DNA of 51,437 nucleotides from Pseudomonadota bacterium (GTDB lineage Bacteria; Pseudomonadota; Gammaproteobacteria; Steroidobacterales; Steroidobacteraceae), in contig JAJZMI010000169.1 in NCBI GenBank assembly GCA_021798335.1, positions 1 to 51,437 on the forward strand, written 5' to 3'. Below the pieces are notes generated by a model, which searched no databases, had not been told where the DNA came from, and saw only the letters and a list, made by a program, of their open reading frames with translations. How positions within the stretch are numbered: position 1 is the first letter of the stretch; each line of letters starts with the position of its first letter. The translations under genes and the position numbers were made by a program. Below, piece after piece: positions 33,896-42,571 of the stretch.

Positions 33896-34831
33896 TTAGA
33901 AGCCCGCAGTGAGCGAAACATAGGCGCCGTTCTGACCCGGCAGTGAGGCAATATGGCCCAGATGTGCATAGGCGGCGGTCATTGACAGGTGTCTGTTGAT
34001 GAACCAGGCGGCGAAAATGTCCTGCCACGGATCGGTGCGACTTACGGCGTCGCCGAGCGCGTTGTAGCCGACCAATTGATTCTGAGGCATGGCGCGGAAT
34101 TCATAGCCCACTGCGACGCGACGCGTGATGAATTGGGCAACCGAGATGCCGGGTTCCAGCCTATAATCGTGCGCGTAGCTGCCATTGCGGCCGATGCCGT
34201 CAAAACCGAGCAGGTCATCCTGGTCGGCGTCGGTTACATCGAGAGTCAGATTGACGAATGTGTACCGTCCAAACAGGCCGTCAATAAAAAGCTTGCTTGC
34301 CGCAACGTAATAGTCCATGCCATCCGGCCGGGCTCCAATCGCATCGATCGTGGCGCCATGTTCGTTATGGTGATAGCGCAATCCGGCGGAGATTTCGGGC
34401 ATGAGCGTGTTCTGATCGTAAACTATGTGGCCATGTAGACGCCGCTTTATCCCGATGATGGCCTGTCTGAACGCTTCGTCATTGACGAACTGTAACGGTG
34501 CGGGCAGCGCAGACACTGGCGCACCGAAGAAATTCCCGATGGCGGCATCGAGCGCCCCTCAGGTACGACCTAGAGTCAATTGCTGATGTGCAAATGACAG
34601 TTCAAGGCGGTCGTACAGACCGATCGCGGCACCGAAGTCGTGTAGGCCGTAATTGGGCAGATCGACGTAAGTATAGGCTGCCGTTCCGCCGATCTGATCG
34701 TTGGTTTCCTGGCCGGCAATCACCGCCCAGGGATTGATGCCACCCCCGGCCGATCCGTCTACCGAGGTAATGCCGCCGGTGCCGGCGAGGCGTCCGGCCG
34801 CCAACGATGCAGGTGTTACACAAAAAAATTG
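33896..34831 (-). pseudogene. DUF3034 family outer-membrane protein, nonsense-interrupted and without signal peptide
   Basis: The minus-strand frame encodes a recognisable DUF3034 beta-barrel protein: LAGTGGITSVDGSAGGGINPWAV, NDQIGG, GLYDRLELSFAHQQLTLG, then IGIKRRLHGHIVYDQ, YVAASKLFIDG, VGYEFRAMPQNQL, DIFAAWFINRHLSMTAAYAHLG and a C-terminal GAYVSLTAGF. Both halves are in the same frame but an in-frame TGA (34559-34561) separates them. The start is also abnormal: homology begins near 34820 and the residues upstream do not form a signal peptide, so the 5' end seems lost. The C-terminal 206 residues could start at a GTG near 34516 but would have no export signal. DUF3034 proteins are outer-membrane proteins of unknown function. 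Confidence 0.75.
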
Positions 34832-35352
34832 GCTATATCCGGGTTTCCCAAAAGAAAAAGATCGACTGGCTGGTATGTGGTGGATTTTAAAGTGTTTTTC
34901 CACACTCCCCAGGGTGAGCATGAAGTGCACGGAATATGCACCGTAATGAGGGAGCTCACCCGGGGTTACCTGTGCTGCCCTGAGTCCACAGCTGTCCGCT
35001 GCGTGCACCCAGCCGCTTGGCGTTTGCTGGACTGCGCCGTCTGCCGGCAGGGACTGTGGACTACGGGGGGTCATCCTGCCACTTCCCCTCGAAAACCAAC
35101 GCTCATCCCCTCGGCAAGGCATTGGTCGTCCCGGAGAGAGCCAATGGCGCTCCTCGAGGGGTGCAATGCAACCTGGCCGCAGCGGAGGCCATGTACCGGT
35201 GGTGGCAGAATGCTGCTCCGCGGATGTTTCGCTGTAGCGCACCCATCCTACCGGCGTCGCGTTCGGGCGGCGTGCCTTGGCGCCCGGTCCGGTGCGTTGC
35301 GCAAGGCGCATCCGGCGCCGCCTCGCGGCGGCGCTTGAGGCATAATACGGTC
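34832..35352. other. 521-base region without a recognisable gene
   Basis: Neither strand gives a credible protein. The left part is AT-rich, with homopolymer-like runs in TTTTTCTTTTGGG and ATTTTTTTG on the minus strand. The right part is GC-rich with no family resemblance. It lies exactly where the 5' end and promoter of the DUF3034 gene should be, so it may be sequence brought in by the event that truncated that gene. A CATAAT -10-like hexamer (35341-35346) ends the region just before the sensor kinase. Confidence 0.4.
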
Positions 35353-36480
35353 GTGATCGGCCAGGTGCGCTCTCAGATCCTGCCGCGGCCGGCGCCCCCG
35401 GACCGGGCCTTTCGCGGCGGCGACGGCTTCTATCTGCCGAATTTCTGCGCCTCGCGGGCAGCGTTCGCCATCGTCGTCGTGGCGGAGCTGACCGCCATCG
35501 TGGTGTCGATCGCCCGCAGCGCGGCGCAGGGTTTCTGGTCGGAGCTGGCGCTCAGCTCGCTGTTCCTCCTGTGGGTTGGACTGCTGTCCGCGGCGCTGCT
35601 GTGCGTGCTGCGCCCGCTGCTCGCGCGCCTCGGGGTGCAACGTGGCTCGAGCGTCGCATTGGCGCTGATGATCGCGGTGGTCGCGGCGGCGTCGGCCGGC
35701 GTGTTTCTGCTCGGCCAGACACATCTGGTGCGTGTCGCCGGCGCGGACTTGCTGTTCCCGCGGCGCTTTGGGCCGTTCGTGCTGCGCAATACGGCGATCG
35801 GTTTCGTCATTGCCGCGGTGACGCTGCGCTATTTCTACGTGACGCATCAATGGCGGTGCAACATCGAGCTGCGCGCCGCGGCGCGCGTGCATGCCCTGCA
35901 GGCGCGCATCCGTCCGCACTTCCTGTTCAACAGCATGAACACCATCGCCGCGTTGACCCGCAGCGAGCCGCGCGCGGCCGAGCAGGCCGTGCAGGATCTG
36001 GCCGACCTCTTTCGCGCCTCCCTCGCCGAGCCCCTCGCGACCATAACTCTTGCCGATGAACTCGAGATCGCCCGCACCTATCAACGCATCGAGCAGCTGC
36101 GCCTCGGCGAGCGGCTGCGCGTGGCCTGGCATGTCGAGGCTCTGCCGCTCGATGCGCGCGTGCCGGGGTTGCTGCTGCAGCCGCTGCTCGAGAACGCAAT
36201 CTATCACGGCATCGAGCCGCGCCCGGCCGGTGGCACGGTCGAGATCAACGGCGAGCGCACCGGCGAGCTGCTCTGGCTGGTGGTGCGCAATCCCGTCGGT
36301 GTGCCGGCGCGCGAGCACGAGGGCAATCAGCTCGCACTGCAGAACATCCGCGAGCGCCTGGCGCTGCACTACGGCGAGCGGGCGCTGCTGAAGGCCGGTC
36401 GCTTCGACGAGGAATACATCGTGACGCTGCGTTTCCCATATCTTCCGGCGCTGGCGCCTGCGGCCGGCACGCGCGACTGA
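35353..36480 (+). CDS. LytS/AlgZ-type sensor histidine kinase
   Basis: This 375-residue kinase has four to five N-terminal membrane helices (residues 35-160). A His_kinase domain follows, with the phosphorylated H189 in RIRPHFLFNSMNTIAAL, and a minimal HATPase with LQPLLENAIYHGIEP. It matches AlgZ/FimS, partner of AlgR, in gammaproteobacteria; the response-regulator gene follows after nine bases. The GTG at 35353 is chosen because the open frame upstream is noncoding in character. A CATAAT hexamer ends six bases before this GTG, which would make the transcript nearly leaderless if it is the real -10. Confidence 0.85.
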   Translation: MIGQVRSQILPRPAPPDRAFRGGDGFYLPNFCASRAAFAIVVVAELTAIVVSIARSAAQGFWSELALSSLFLLWVGLLSAALLCVLRPLLARLGVQRGSSVALALMIAVVAAASAGVFLLGQTHLVRVAGADLLFPRRFGPFVLRNTAIGFVIAAVTLRYFYVTHQWRCNIELRAAARVHALQARIRPHFLFNSMNTIAALTRSEPRAAEQAVQDLADLFRASLAEPLATITLADELEIARTYQRIEQLRLGERLRVAWHVEALPLDARVPGLLLQPLLENAIYHGIEPRPAGGTVEINGERTGELLWLVVRNPVGVPAREHEGNQLALQNIRERLALHYGERALLKAGRFDEEYIVTLRFPYLPALAPAAGTRD

Positions 36481-36489
36481 CGGCCGCCC

Positions 36490-37221
36490 ATGCTCAGGGT
36501 GCTCATCGTCGATGACGAGCCGCCGGCCCGCGAGCGGCTCGGTCAGCTGCTCGATGAAATCGGCGGCGTGCAGATCGCCGGGCAGGCCTCCACGGGGCTC
36601 GAGGCACTCGAGCAGGCGGCGCGTCTGGCGCCGGATGTCGTGCTGCTCGATGTGCGCATGCCTGGGTTGGACGGTATCGAGACGGCGCGTTACTTGAATG
36701 TTCTGCAGGAACCGCCCGCGATCATCTTCACCACCGCGTATGATCAATACGCGGTCCATGCCTTCGAGACGCACGCGGCGGGCTATCTCCTCAAGCCCAT
36801 CCGCAAGGACAAGCTCGCGGCGGCACTCGCGCATGCAGGACGGTTGACGCGGCCGCAACTGCGGCAGCTGGCCGCAACCACTGGCGCGCGCGGCCGCACA
36901 CACGTCGCGGCGCGACGCCGCGATCAGGTCAGCCTGATCGCCGTGGAGGAGATTCTGTATTTCCAGGCGGATCAGAAATACACCACGGTCCGGCACACCC
37001 AGGGCGAGGACCTGATCGAGGAGTCGCTGCGCACGCTCGAGGAGGATCTCGGGGAGAATTTCGTGCGCATTCATCGCAATACACTGGCCAATACCCGCTA
37101 CCTGCAGCGCATCGTGCGTGACGCGGACGGACACTACTGCGTCCTGCTGCGCGGGTGTTCCACCCCGTTGCCGGTCAGCCGCCGCCTGGCCGGGGAGCTG
37201 CGCGAGCGGTTCAGGGTCTGA
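36490..37221 (+). CDS. LytTR-family response regulator, AlgR-like
   Basis: This 243-residue protein has a receiver domain with the acidic pair DDEPPAR (D8-D9), phosphoacceptor D54 in VVLLDVRMPGLDG, and conserved Lys in LKPIRKDKL. A C-terminal LytTR DNA-binding domain follows (VSLIAVEEILYFQADQKYTTV ... FVRIHRNTLANTRYL). It is the partner of the upstream AlgZ-like kinase. In Pseudomonas AlgR controls alginate, type IV pili and other surface traits; here the targets are unknown. In Pseudomonas algZ-algR also lies beside argH, so the neighbourhood is partly conserved. Confidence 0.88.
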   Translation: MLRVLIVDDEPPARERLGQLLDEIGGVQIAGQASTGLEALEQAARLAPDVVLLDVRMPGLDGIETARYLNVLQEPPAIIFTTAYDQYAVHAFETHAAGYLLKPIRKDKLAAALAHAGRLTRPQLRQLAATTGARGRTHVAARRRDQVSLIAVEEILYFQADQKYTTVRHTQGEDLIEESLRTLEEDLGENFVRIHRNTLANTRYLQRIVRDADGHYCVLLRGCSTPLPVSRRLAGELRERFRV

Positions 37222-37254
37222 CCGCGGGCAGGCACTTACGGTATGCTCGCGCCG

Positions 37255-38085
37255 ATGCGCATCGGCTTCACCAAGATGCACGGCCTCGGCAACGACTTCG
37301 CGGTGTTCGATGCGCCGGCCGGGCCCGCACCCCTTGCGCAGGCGCAGCTGCGCCGGCTCGCCGACCGCCACACCGGCATCGGTTTCGATCAGGCGTTGCT
37401 GCTGCAACCGCCGCAGCGAGCCGGAACCGACGCGTTTTACCGCATCTTCAACGCCGATGGGCGCGAAGTGGAGCAGTGCGGCAACGGTGCGCGCTGCATT
37501 GCCGCACTGATTGCCGGGCGCGGCGCCGGGCGCGGCGGGGTCGTCACGCTCGACAGTCCGGCCGGGCTGGTGCACGCGCGTGTGCGGCCCGGTGGGCCGG
37601 TTTCGGTGGACATGGGGGCGGTGCGCTTCGAACCGGCCGCCCTGCCGTTCGATGCGCCACAGGAGGCCGAACGCTATCGGCTCGAGGTCGAGGGCGAGGT
37701 GCTCGAGATCGGCGCGGTCTCGATCGGCAATCCCCATGCCGTGCTGCTCGTCGACTCGGTCGACACCGCGCCGGTGGCACGCCTGGGTCCGGCGATCGAG
37801 CATCATCGGCGCTTCCCGAAACGGGTCAACGCCGGGTTCATGCAGGTGCTGGACCGCGCGCGCGTCCGCCTGCGCGTGTACGAGCGCGGCGCCGGCGAGA
37901 CGCTCGCCTGCGGCACGGGCGCATGCGCGGCGGTGGCGGTCGGACGCCGTTGGGGTCTGCTCGATCGCGACGTCAGCGTCGGCGCGCGCGGCGGCGAGCT
38001 GCTCGTCAGCTGGGGTGGTCCCGGCGAGTCCATCTGGTTGAGCGGACCGGCCCAAGTGGCCTTTGAAGGTCATATCGATCTATGA
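37255..38085 (+). CDS. dapF: diaminopimelate epimerase
   Basis: This 276-residue enzyme interconverts LL- and meso-diaminopimelate for lysine and peptidoglycan. The catalytic cysteine pair is C75 in EQCGNGARC and C219 in ACGTGACAAV. The N-terminal KMHGLGNDF is typical. The ATG at 37255 (MRIGFTKMHG) was chosen over one four codons earlier because it matches the family N-terminus. Downstream come the DUF484 and xerC genes, the conserved gammaproteobacterial order. Confidence 0.95.
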   Translation: MRIGFTKMHGLGNDFAVFDAPAGPAPLAQAQLRRLADRHTGIGFDQALLLQPPQRAGTDAFYRIFNADGREVEQCGNGARCIAALIAGRGAGRGGVVTLDSPAGLVHARVRPGGPVSVDMGAVRFEPAALPFDAPQEAERYRLEVEGEVLEIGAVSIGNPHAVLLVDSVDTAPVARLGPAIEHHRRFPKRVNAGFMQVLDRARVRLRVYERGAGETLACGTGACAAVAVGRRWGLLDRDVSVGARGGELLVSWGGPGESIWLSGPAQVAFEGHIDL

Positions 38086-38101
38086 GGAGCTGCCACTCAT
38101 C

Positions 38102-38812
38102 ATGACAACACGCGAAGCCCACGAAATCACCGCGAGCGAGGTGGACGAGGAGTCCATCGCCGCGTTCCTGCAACTCAACCCGGACTTCTTCGAGCGCCAC
38201 CAGGGGTTGCTGCTGCGACTACGGCTGCCGCATGCGCGCGGCGGCTCGACCATCTCGCTCGTGGAGCGTCAGATCGAGGTCATGCGCGAGAAGCACGCGC
38301 AGCTGGAGGGCAGGCTCGCCGAGCTGCTCGCCGTCGCCCGCGCCAACGACGTCGTCGCCGACAAGCTGCACCGCTTCACGCGCCGGCTCCTGCTGGCCGG
38401 CAGTCGCGCCGATGCGATCGGTCGGATCGAGACCAGCCTGCGCGAGGACCTCGACGCCTATCACAGTGTGCTGCTGCTGGTCGGGGAATACCCCGATCTG
38501 GCGCCGCAGCGCTTCGTGCATGCCGTCAGCCCGGAAAGCCCGGCGCTGAAGTCCTTCGAAACGCTCTTCGGCGGCGGCAAGCCACGCTGTGGTCAGGTGC
38601 GCGATTCGCAGCGCGAGCTGCTGTTCGGGCCGGACTCGGCGCAGATTGCCTCGGTGGCGCTCGTGCCGCTGATCGACAAGGGCGCGCCGCTCGGCCTGCT
38701 GAGCCTCGGCAGTCCCGATCGCGACCGATTCCATCCGGGCATGAGCACCGAATTCCTGGCCCGCATGGCGGACCTGATCGTCGATGCCCTGACGCTGCGC
38801 CGCGGTGCCTGA
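38102..38812 (+). CDS. DUF484 family protein
   Basis: This 236-residue protein corresponds to E. coli YigA. The N-terminal region has AAFLQLNPDFFERHQGLL and LRLPHARGGSTISLVERQIEVMREK. A GAF-like C-terminal domain includes VALVPLIDKGAPLGLLSLGSPDRDRFHPGMSTEFL. Its function is unknown, but it is nearly always found between dapF and xerC, as here. The ATG at 38102 has GAGGAG twelve bases upstream. Its last codons overlap the xerC start by eight bases. Confidence 0.9.
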   Translation: MTTREAHEITASEVDEESIAAFLQLNPDFFERHQGLLLRLRLPHARGGSTISLVERQIEVMREKHAQLEGRLAELLAVARANDVVADKLHRFTRRLLLAGSRADAIGRIETSLREDLDAYHSVLLLVGEYPDLAPQRFVHAVSPESPALKSFETLFGGGKPRCGQVRDSQRELLFGPDSAQIASVALVPLIDKGAPLGLLSLGSPDRDRFHPGMSTEFLARMADLIVDALTLRRGA

Positions 38813-39779
38813 GCGCCAAGCGGCCGCGGCGGTGGAGATGAGTCCGGAGGCAAGCGACTGGTTGGAGCGCTTCCGGTGCTACCTCGCGAACGAGCGGCGC
38901 GCATCATTGCACACCGTCTCGAGCTACCTGCGCGACCTGGGCGCGCTGAGCGCGTTCTGCGCTCGCGAGGGAATTCCGCGGTGGAGCGACCTCGATGCCG
39001 CGCGGGTGCGCATGTTCGCCGCGAAAGCGCATGCCGGCGGGCTGGCCCCGCGCAGCGTCCAGCGGCGCCTCTCGGCGGTGCGCAGCTTCTATGATTTCCT
39101 GTTGCGCGAGGCCCAGGTGCAGCGCGAGCGGGGCGCGGGCGGCGATCTGCGGGCGCTGCGGGGCAATCCGGCGATCGAGGTGCGCGCGCCCAAGGCCGCG
39201 CGCCGGCTTCCCGGTACGCTCGACGCGGACCAGATGGCGCGATTGCTGGCCATCACGGATACCACGCCCATTGCGGTTCGCGACTGCGCCATGATGGAGC
39301 TGCTGTACTCCTCGGGACTGCGGCTCGCCGAGCTCACCGGGCTCGACCTCGAGCATCTCGATCTGTGCGACCGCACCGTACGGGTGCTCGGCAAGGGCCG
39401 CAAGGAACGGATCGTGCCCGTCGGAGGCAAGGCCGTGCAGGCCCTCGAGCGCTGGCTGAAGCAGCGCGCCGCTTGGGCGGCCGAGGCCGAGCAGGCGCTG
39501 TTCCTCGGGCGCGGCGGCCGGCGGCTCGGCCGCCGGCAGATCGAGAAGCGCATCTTCTATTGGGCGCGCCGCCAGGGCTTGCCGCAGCACGTGTACCCGC
39601 ATTTGTTCCGCCATTCCTTCGCCTCGCACCTGCTCGAATCCGGCGCCGAGCTGCGTGGCGTGCAGGAGTTGCTCGGCCATGCCGATATCGCCACGACGCA
39701 GATATACACGCACCTTGATTTCCAGCATCTCGCCCGCATCTACGATGCGGCGCACCCGCGGGCGCGGCGCAAATCCTGA
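38805..39779 (+). CDS. xerC: tyrosine recombinase XerC
   Basis: This 324-residue recombinase has an N-terminal SAM-like core-binding domain (residues 17-110) and a catalytic domain with R173 (SSGLRLAEL), K197 (LGKGRKER), H266 and R269 (PHLFRHSF), H292 (LLGHADIATTQIYTH) and nucleophile Y301. With XerD it resolves chromosome dimers at dif. The start is GTG at 38805, overlapping the DUF484 gene; a later ATG at 38838 is possible and would be closer to the E. coli N-terminus. The position after DUF484 supports XerC rather than XerD or an integron/phage integrase. Confidence 0.93.
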   Translation: MPERQAAAAVEMSPEASDWLERFRCYLANERRASLHTVSSYLRDLGALSAFCAREGIPRWSDLDAARVRMFAAKAHAGGLAPRSVQRRLSAVRSFYDFLLREAQVQRERGAGGDLRALRGNPAIEVRAPKAARRLPGTLDADQMARLLAITDTTPIAVRDCAMMELLYSSGLRLAELTGLDLEHLDLCDRTVRVLGKGRKERIVPVGGKAVQALERWLKQRAAWAAEAEQALFLGRGGRRLGRRQIEKRIFYWARRQGLPQHVYPHLFRHSFASHLLESGAELRGVQELLGHADIATTQIYTHLDFQHLARIYDAAHPRARRKS

Positions 39780-39827
39780 TGCGCGGGATCTGGGCGATAC
39801 CCGCTGACTCGACCCGGCGAGCAAATC

Positions 39828-40391
39828 ATGACTGATCGCACATCCTGCTTCGATCCGCACGGCACGACCATCCTCGGCGTCCGCCGCAACGGCAGCGTCG
39901 CCCTCGGGGGCGACGGCCAGGTGACACTGGGCAACACAGTGATGAAGGGCAATGCCCGCAAGGTGCGCCGCCTGTACAACGACAAGGTGCTGGCCGGCTT
40001 CGCCGGCGGCACCGCCGATGCGTTCACGCTGTTCGAGCGCTTCGAGGGCAAGCTGGAGAAATACGGCAACCTGACCCGCGCGGCGATCGAGTTGGCCAAG
40101 GATTGGCGTGCCGACCGGTATCTGCGCCGTCTCGAGGCACTGCTGCTGGTCGGGGATCCGGACAAGCTTTTGGTGATCTCCGGGAACGGGGACGTCATCG
40201 AGCCGGAATTCGAGGCGGCCGCCATCGGTTCCGGCGGACAGTTCGCCCTGTCGGCCGCGCGGGCGCTGCTGGCGGCCTCGGAACTTCCCGCCCGCGACAT
40301 TGTCCAGCGTTCACTCGAGATCGCCGCCGACATCTGCATTTATACCAACCGCAATCTGACCATCGAGGAACTGCGGCACGACGCGTCCTGA
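39828..40391 (+). CDS. hslV: ATP-dependent protease proteolytic subunit HslV
   Basis: This 187-residue threonine protease is related to proteasome beta subunits. The segment [12 protein letters not shown] gives the mature N-terminus at T13 after removal of a 12-residue propeptide. [40 protein letters not shown] and [15 protein letters not shown] are typical. Its partner HslU is encoded 24 bases downstream. The complex degrades misfolded and regulatory proteins in the cytoplasm. Confidence 0.95.
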   Translation: MTDRTSCFDPHGTTILGVRRNGSVALGGDGQVTLGNTVMKGNARKVRRLYNDKVLAGFAGGTADAFTLFERFEGKLEKYGNLTRAAIELAKDWRADRYLRRLEALLLVGDPDKLLVISGNGDVIEPEFEAAAIGSGGQFALSAARALLAASELPARDIVQRSLEIAADICIYTNRNLTIEELRHDAS

Positions 40392-40415
40392 GGGACTCGG
40401 CGGACGCCTTACATC

Positions 40416-41753
40416 ATGTCCACGCTCACTCCCCGCGAGATCGTCCAGGAGCTCGACAAGCACATCATCGGCCAGAACGCCGCCAAGCGCGCCGTCGCGA
40501 TCGCGCTGCGCAACCGCTGGCGGCGAATGCAGGTGCTCGAGCCGTTGCGCCAGGAGATCACGCCGAAGAACATCCTGATGATCGGGCCGACCGGGGTCGG
40601 CAAGACCGAGATCGCGCGCCGCCTGGCGCGGCTGGCGAATGCGCCGTTCGTCAAGGTCGAGGCCACGAAATTCACCGAGGTCGGTTACGTCGGGCGCGAT
40701 GTCGACTCGATCGTCAAAGAGCTGGCCGACGTTGCCGTCAAGATCACGCGCGAACAGGAAATGGAGAAGGTGCGGCAACGCGCGGCGGCAGCCGCCGAGG
40801 AGCGTGTGCTCGATGCGCTGTTGCCCAAGCCGCGCGTGATGGGCTTCTCGACCGACGAGCCGCAGCAGCCGCGCGATGCCGAAACCCGCGAGAAATTCCG
40901 GCGCATGCTGCGTGCCGGGGAACTCGAGGATCGCGAGATCGAGATCGAGCTGCGCTCCCAGCCGATGGGCGTGGAGATCATGGCGCCGCCCGGCATGGAA
41001 GAGATGCAGCAGCAGCTGCAGTCGATGTTCCAGAATCTCGGCGGCAACCGCACGCGCAGCCGCAAGCTGAAGGTGCGCGAAGCGATGAAGCTGTTGGTCG
41101 AAGACGAGGCGGCCAATCTGATCAACGAGGAGGAGCTGAAGATCAAGGCCATCGAGAACGCGGAGCAGAACGGCATCGTGTTCATCGACGAGATCGACAA
41201 GGTCACGCGCCGGCAGGAGACCATGGGCGCGGACGTGTCGCGCGAAGGCGTGCAGCGCGACCTGCTGCCGCTCGTGGAAGGCTCGACGGTGACCACCAAG
41301 TACGGTCCGGTCAAGACCGACCACGTGCTGTTCATCGCCTCGGGGGCCTTCAGCCTCTCGAAGCCCTCGGATCTGATTCCCGAGCTGCAAGGACGCTTGC
41401 CCATTCGTGTGGAGCTCGAGTCGCTGAAGGTCGAGGACTTCGTGCGCATCCTGACCGAGCCGGATGCCTCGCTCACCGCCCAATACCAGGCGCTGATGAG
41501 CACCGAGGGCGTTACGGTGCGCTTCTCCACCGACGGCGTGCAGCGCATTGCGCAGATCGCCTATCAGGTCAACGAGCGGACCGAGAACATCGGCGCGCGC
41601 CGCCTGCACACCGTCATGGAGCGGCTGCTCGAGGCGGTCTCATACGATGCGTCGGAGCAATCAGGCTCCGAAATCAACATCGACGCGCGCTACGTAGACG
41701 AGCACCTCGGCAGTCTTGCCCAGGACGAGGATCTGACCCGCTACATCCTCTGA
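40416..41753 (+). CDS. hslU: ATP-dependent protease ATPase subunit HslU
   Basis: This 445-residue AAA+ unfoldase has Walker A GPTGVGKT (57-64), the pore loop GYVGRDVDS, an inserted I-domain (about 110-235), Walker [10 protein letters not shown], sensor and arginine residues in [12 protein letters not shown], and a C-terminal end DLTRYIL that docks into HslV. It follows hslV in an operon. A strong GC hairpin lies just after the stop, before the convergent DsbA-like genes. Confidence 0.96.
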   Translation: MSTLTPREIVQELDKHIIGQNAAKRAVAIALRNRWRRMQVLEPLRQEITPKNILMIGPTGVGKTEIARRLARLANAPFVKVEATKFTEVGYVGRDVDSIVKELADVAVKITREQEMEKVRQRAAAAAEERVLDALLPKPRVMGFSTDEPQQPRDAETREKFRRMLRAGELEDREIEIELRSQPMGVEIMAPPGMEEMQQQLQSMFQNLGGNRTRSRKLKVREAMKLLVEDEAANLINEEELKIKAIENAEQNGIVFIDEIDKVTRRQETMGADVSREGVQRDLLPLVEGSTVTTKYGPVKTDHVLFIASGAFSLSKPSDLIPELQGRLPIRVELESLKVEDFVRILTEPDASLTAQYQALMSTEGVTVRFSTDGVQRIAQIAYQVNERTENIGARRLHTVMERLLEAVSYDASEQSGSEINIDARYVDEHLGSLAQDEDLTRYIL

Positions 41754-41760
41754 CGCGAGC

Positions 41761-41795
41761 CGCCGCGCCGGGCACGGGCCGTGTCCGGCGCGGCG
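41761..41795. terminator. hairpin between convergent hslU and DsbA-like genes
   Basis: CGCCGCGCCGG (41761-41771) pairs perfectly with CCGGCGCGGCG (41785-41795), and the inner CACGG (41773-41777) pairs with CCGTG (41779-41783). The result is a nearly continuous stem. It has no T-run on either side. Its place between two convergent transcription units suggests a bidirectional stop or insulating structure. Confidence 0.55.
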
Positions 41796-41823
41796 CGCCC
41801 ACCCAATGCAATGTCCGCGCAAG

Positions 41824-42567
41824 TCACCCGGCGTGCGGGTGATCGTGGGCCCACCGGGTGAGGAAGTTGATGAGCTGGATCGTCCGCCGGTCGCCGCTGG
41901 CCAGCCGCGACTCGTTGCCGTGATAGGCGAAGAACGACGGTCCGGTCTTGAAGCGTCCGTCGACGATGATCGTCGGTGTGGCGGTGATCTGATACACCGT
42001 TTGCAGTTGTCGCGCCCTGTCCAGCTCGACGTGCACGTCGAACGAGTCGTAGGCGTTGACGAAGGCGCTGCCGGAAATGCCGTGCCGCTCGGCGAAGGCC
42101 TCCTGGAGTGCCAACGTCTTTGCTTTCGTCCTGCCGATCATGACGTTCTCGTTGCCGCCGGCGGCCAGCTCCAGCCGGTGGATGGTGTTGAACGCCGTCG
42201 GGACCAGATCATCCCGTCCCAGCGCGAGAAGCGTGTAGAACAGCCGCGCATCCGACACCTGCAAGGGCGCCCACATGACCGGCACCTGCACGAATTGCAC
42301 GTAGGCCGGTTTGGTCTTGCGCCAGGCGACGATGTGAGGCTCGAGCGCATGGCAGAACGGGCAGGCGAGATAGAAGAATTCCATGACCTGCACCTTGCCC
42401 GGGGGTGCGTTGGTGGGCTGGGCTGGGCTGAGTACCTTGTAGTTGATGCCGGCCTTCCACCGGCTGCTGACCGGCAGGTTGGCCCCCGCGGCGCGCGCGC
42501 CGCCGATGAGACACGCCAGCAGCGCAACCGAAACGGCCAGCACCCCGGAATTGCGTACGACTCGCAT
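41824..42567 (-). CDS. periplasmic DsbA-like thiol:disulfide oxidoreductase, CPFC active site
   Basis: This 247-residue protein has a cleavable signal peptide (VLAVSVALLACLIGGARA-A) and a DsbA fold. The thioredoxin motif is C69-P-F-C72 in LACPFCHALEP, and the cis-proline loop is TATPTIIVDG. Classic DsbA has CPHC; Phe in place of His would be expected to lower the oxidising power. It is the downstream member of a tandem pair, four bases after the CPHC paralogue, with which it shares long stretches (PAQPTNAPPGKVQVME, AYDSFDV). A role in disulfide formation in the envelope is inferred from the family. Confidence 0.85.
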   Translation of the reverse strand: MRVVRNSGVLAVSVALLACLIGGARAAGANLPVSSRWKAGINYKVLSPAQPTNAPPGKVQVMEFFYLACPFCHALEPHIVAWRKTKPAYVQFVQVPVMWAPLQVSDARLFYTLLALGRDDLVPTAFNTIHRLELAAGGNENVMIGRTKAKTLALQEAFAERHGISGSAFVNAYDSFDVHVELDRARQLQTVYQITATPTIIVDGRFKTGPSFFAYHGNESRLASGDRRTIQLINFLTRWAHDHPHAG

Positions 42568-42571
42568 CGCC

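Noticed and set aside
34559-34561. TGA in the DUF3034 gene read as selenocysteine or programmed readthrough
   Set aside because: No SECIS-like stem was evident after the codon, the family has no selenoproteins that I know of, and the 5' end is also damaged, so a nonsense mutation is simpler.
34980-35200. Possible insertion-sequence end (IS21-like look of GGGGTCATCCTGCC)
   Set aside because: The resemblance is vague, no transposase fragment or terminal inverted repeat pair could be found, and no target duplication was seen.
39828-39863. Twelve-residue extension of HslV before the catalytic Thr
   Set aside because: Propeptides ending HG before TTI are common in HslV, so it is not unusual.
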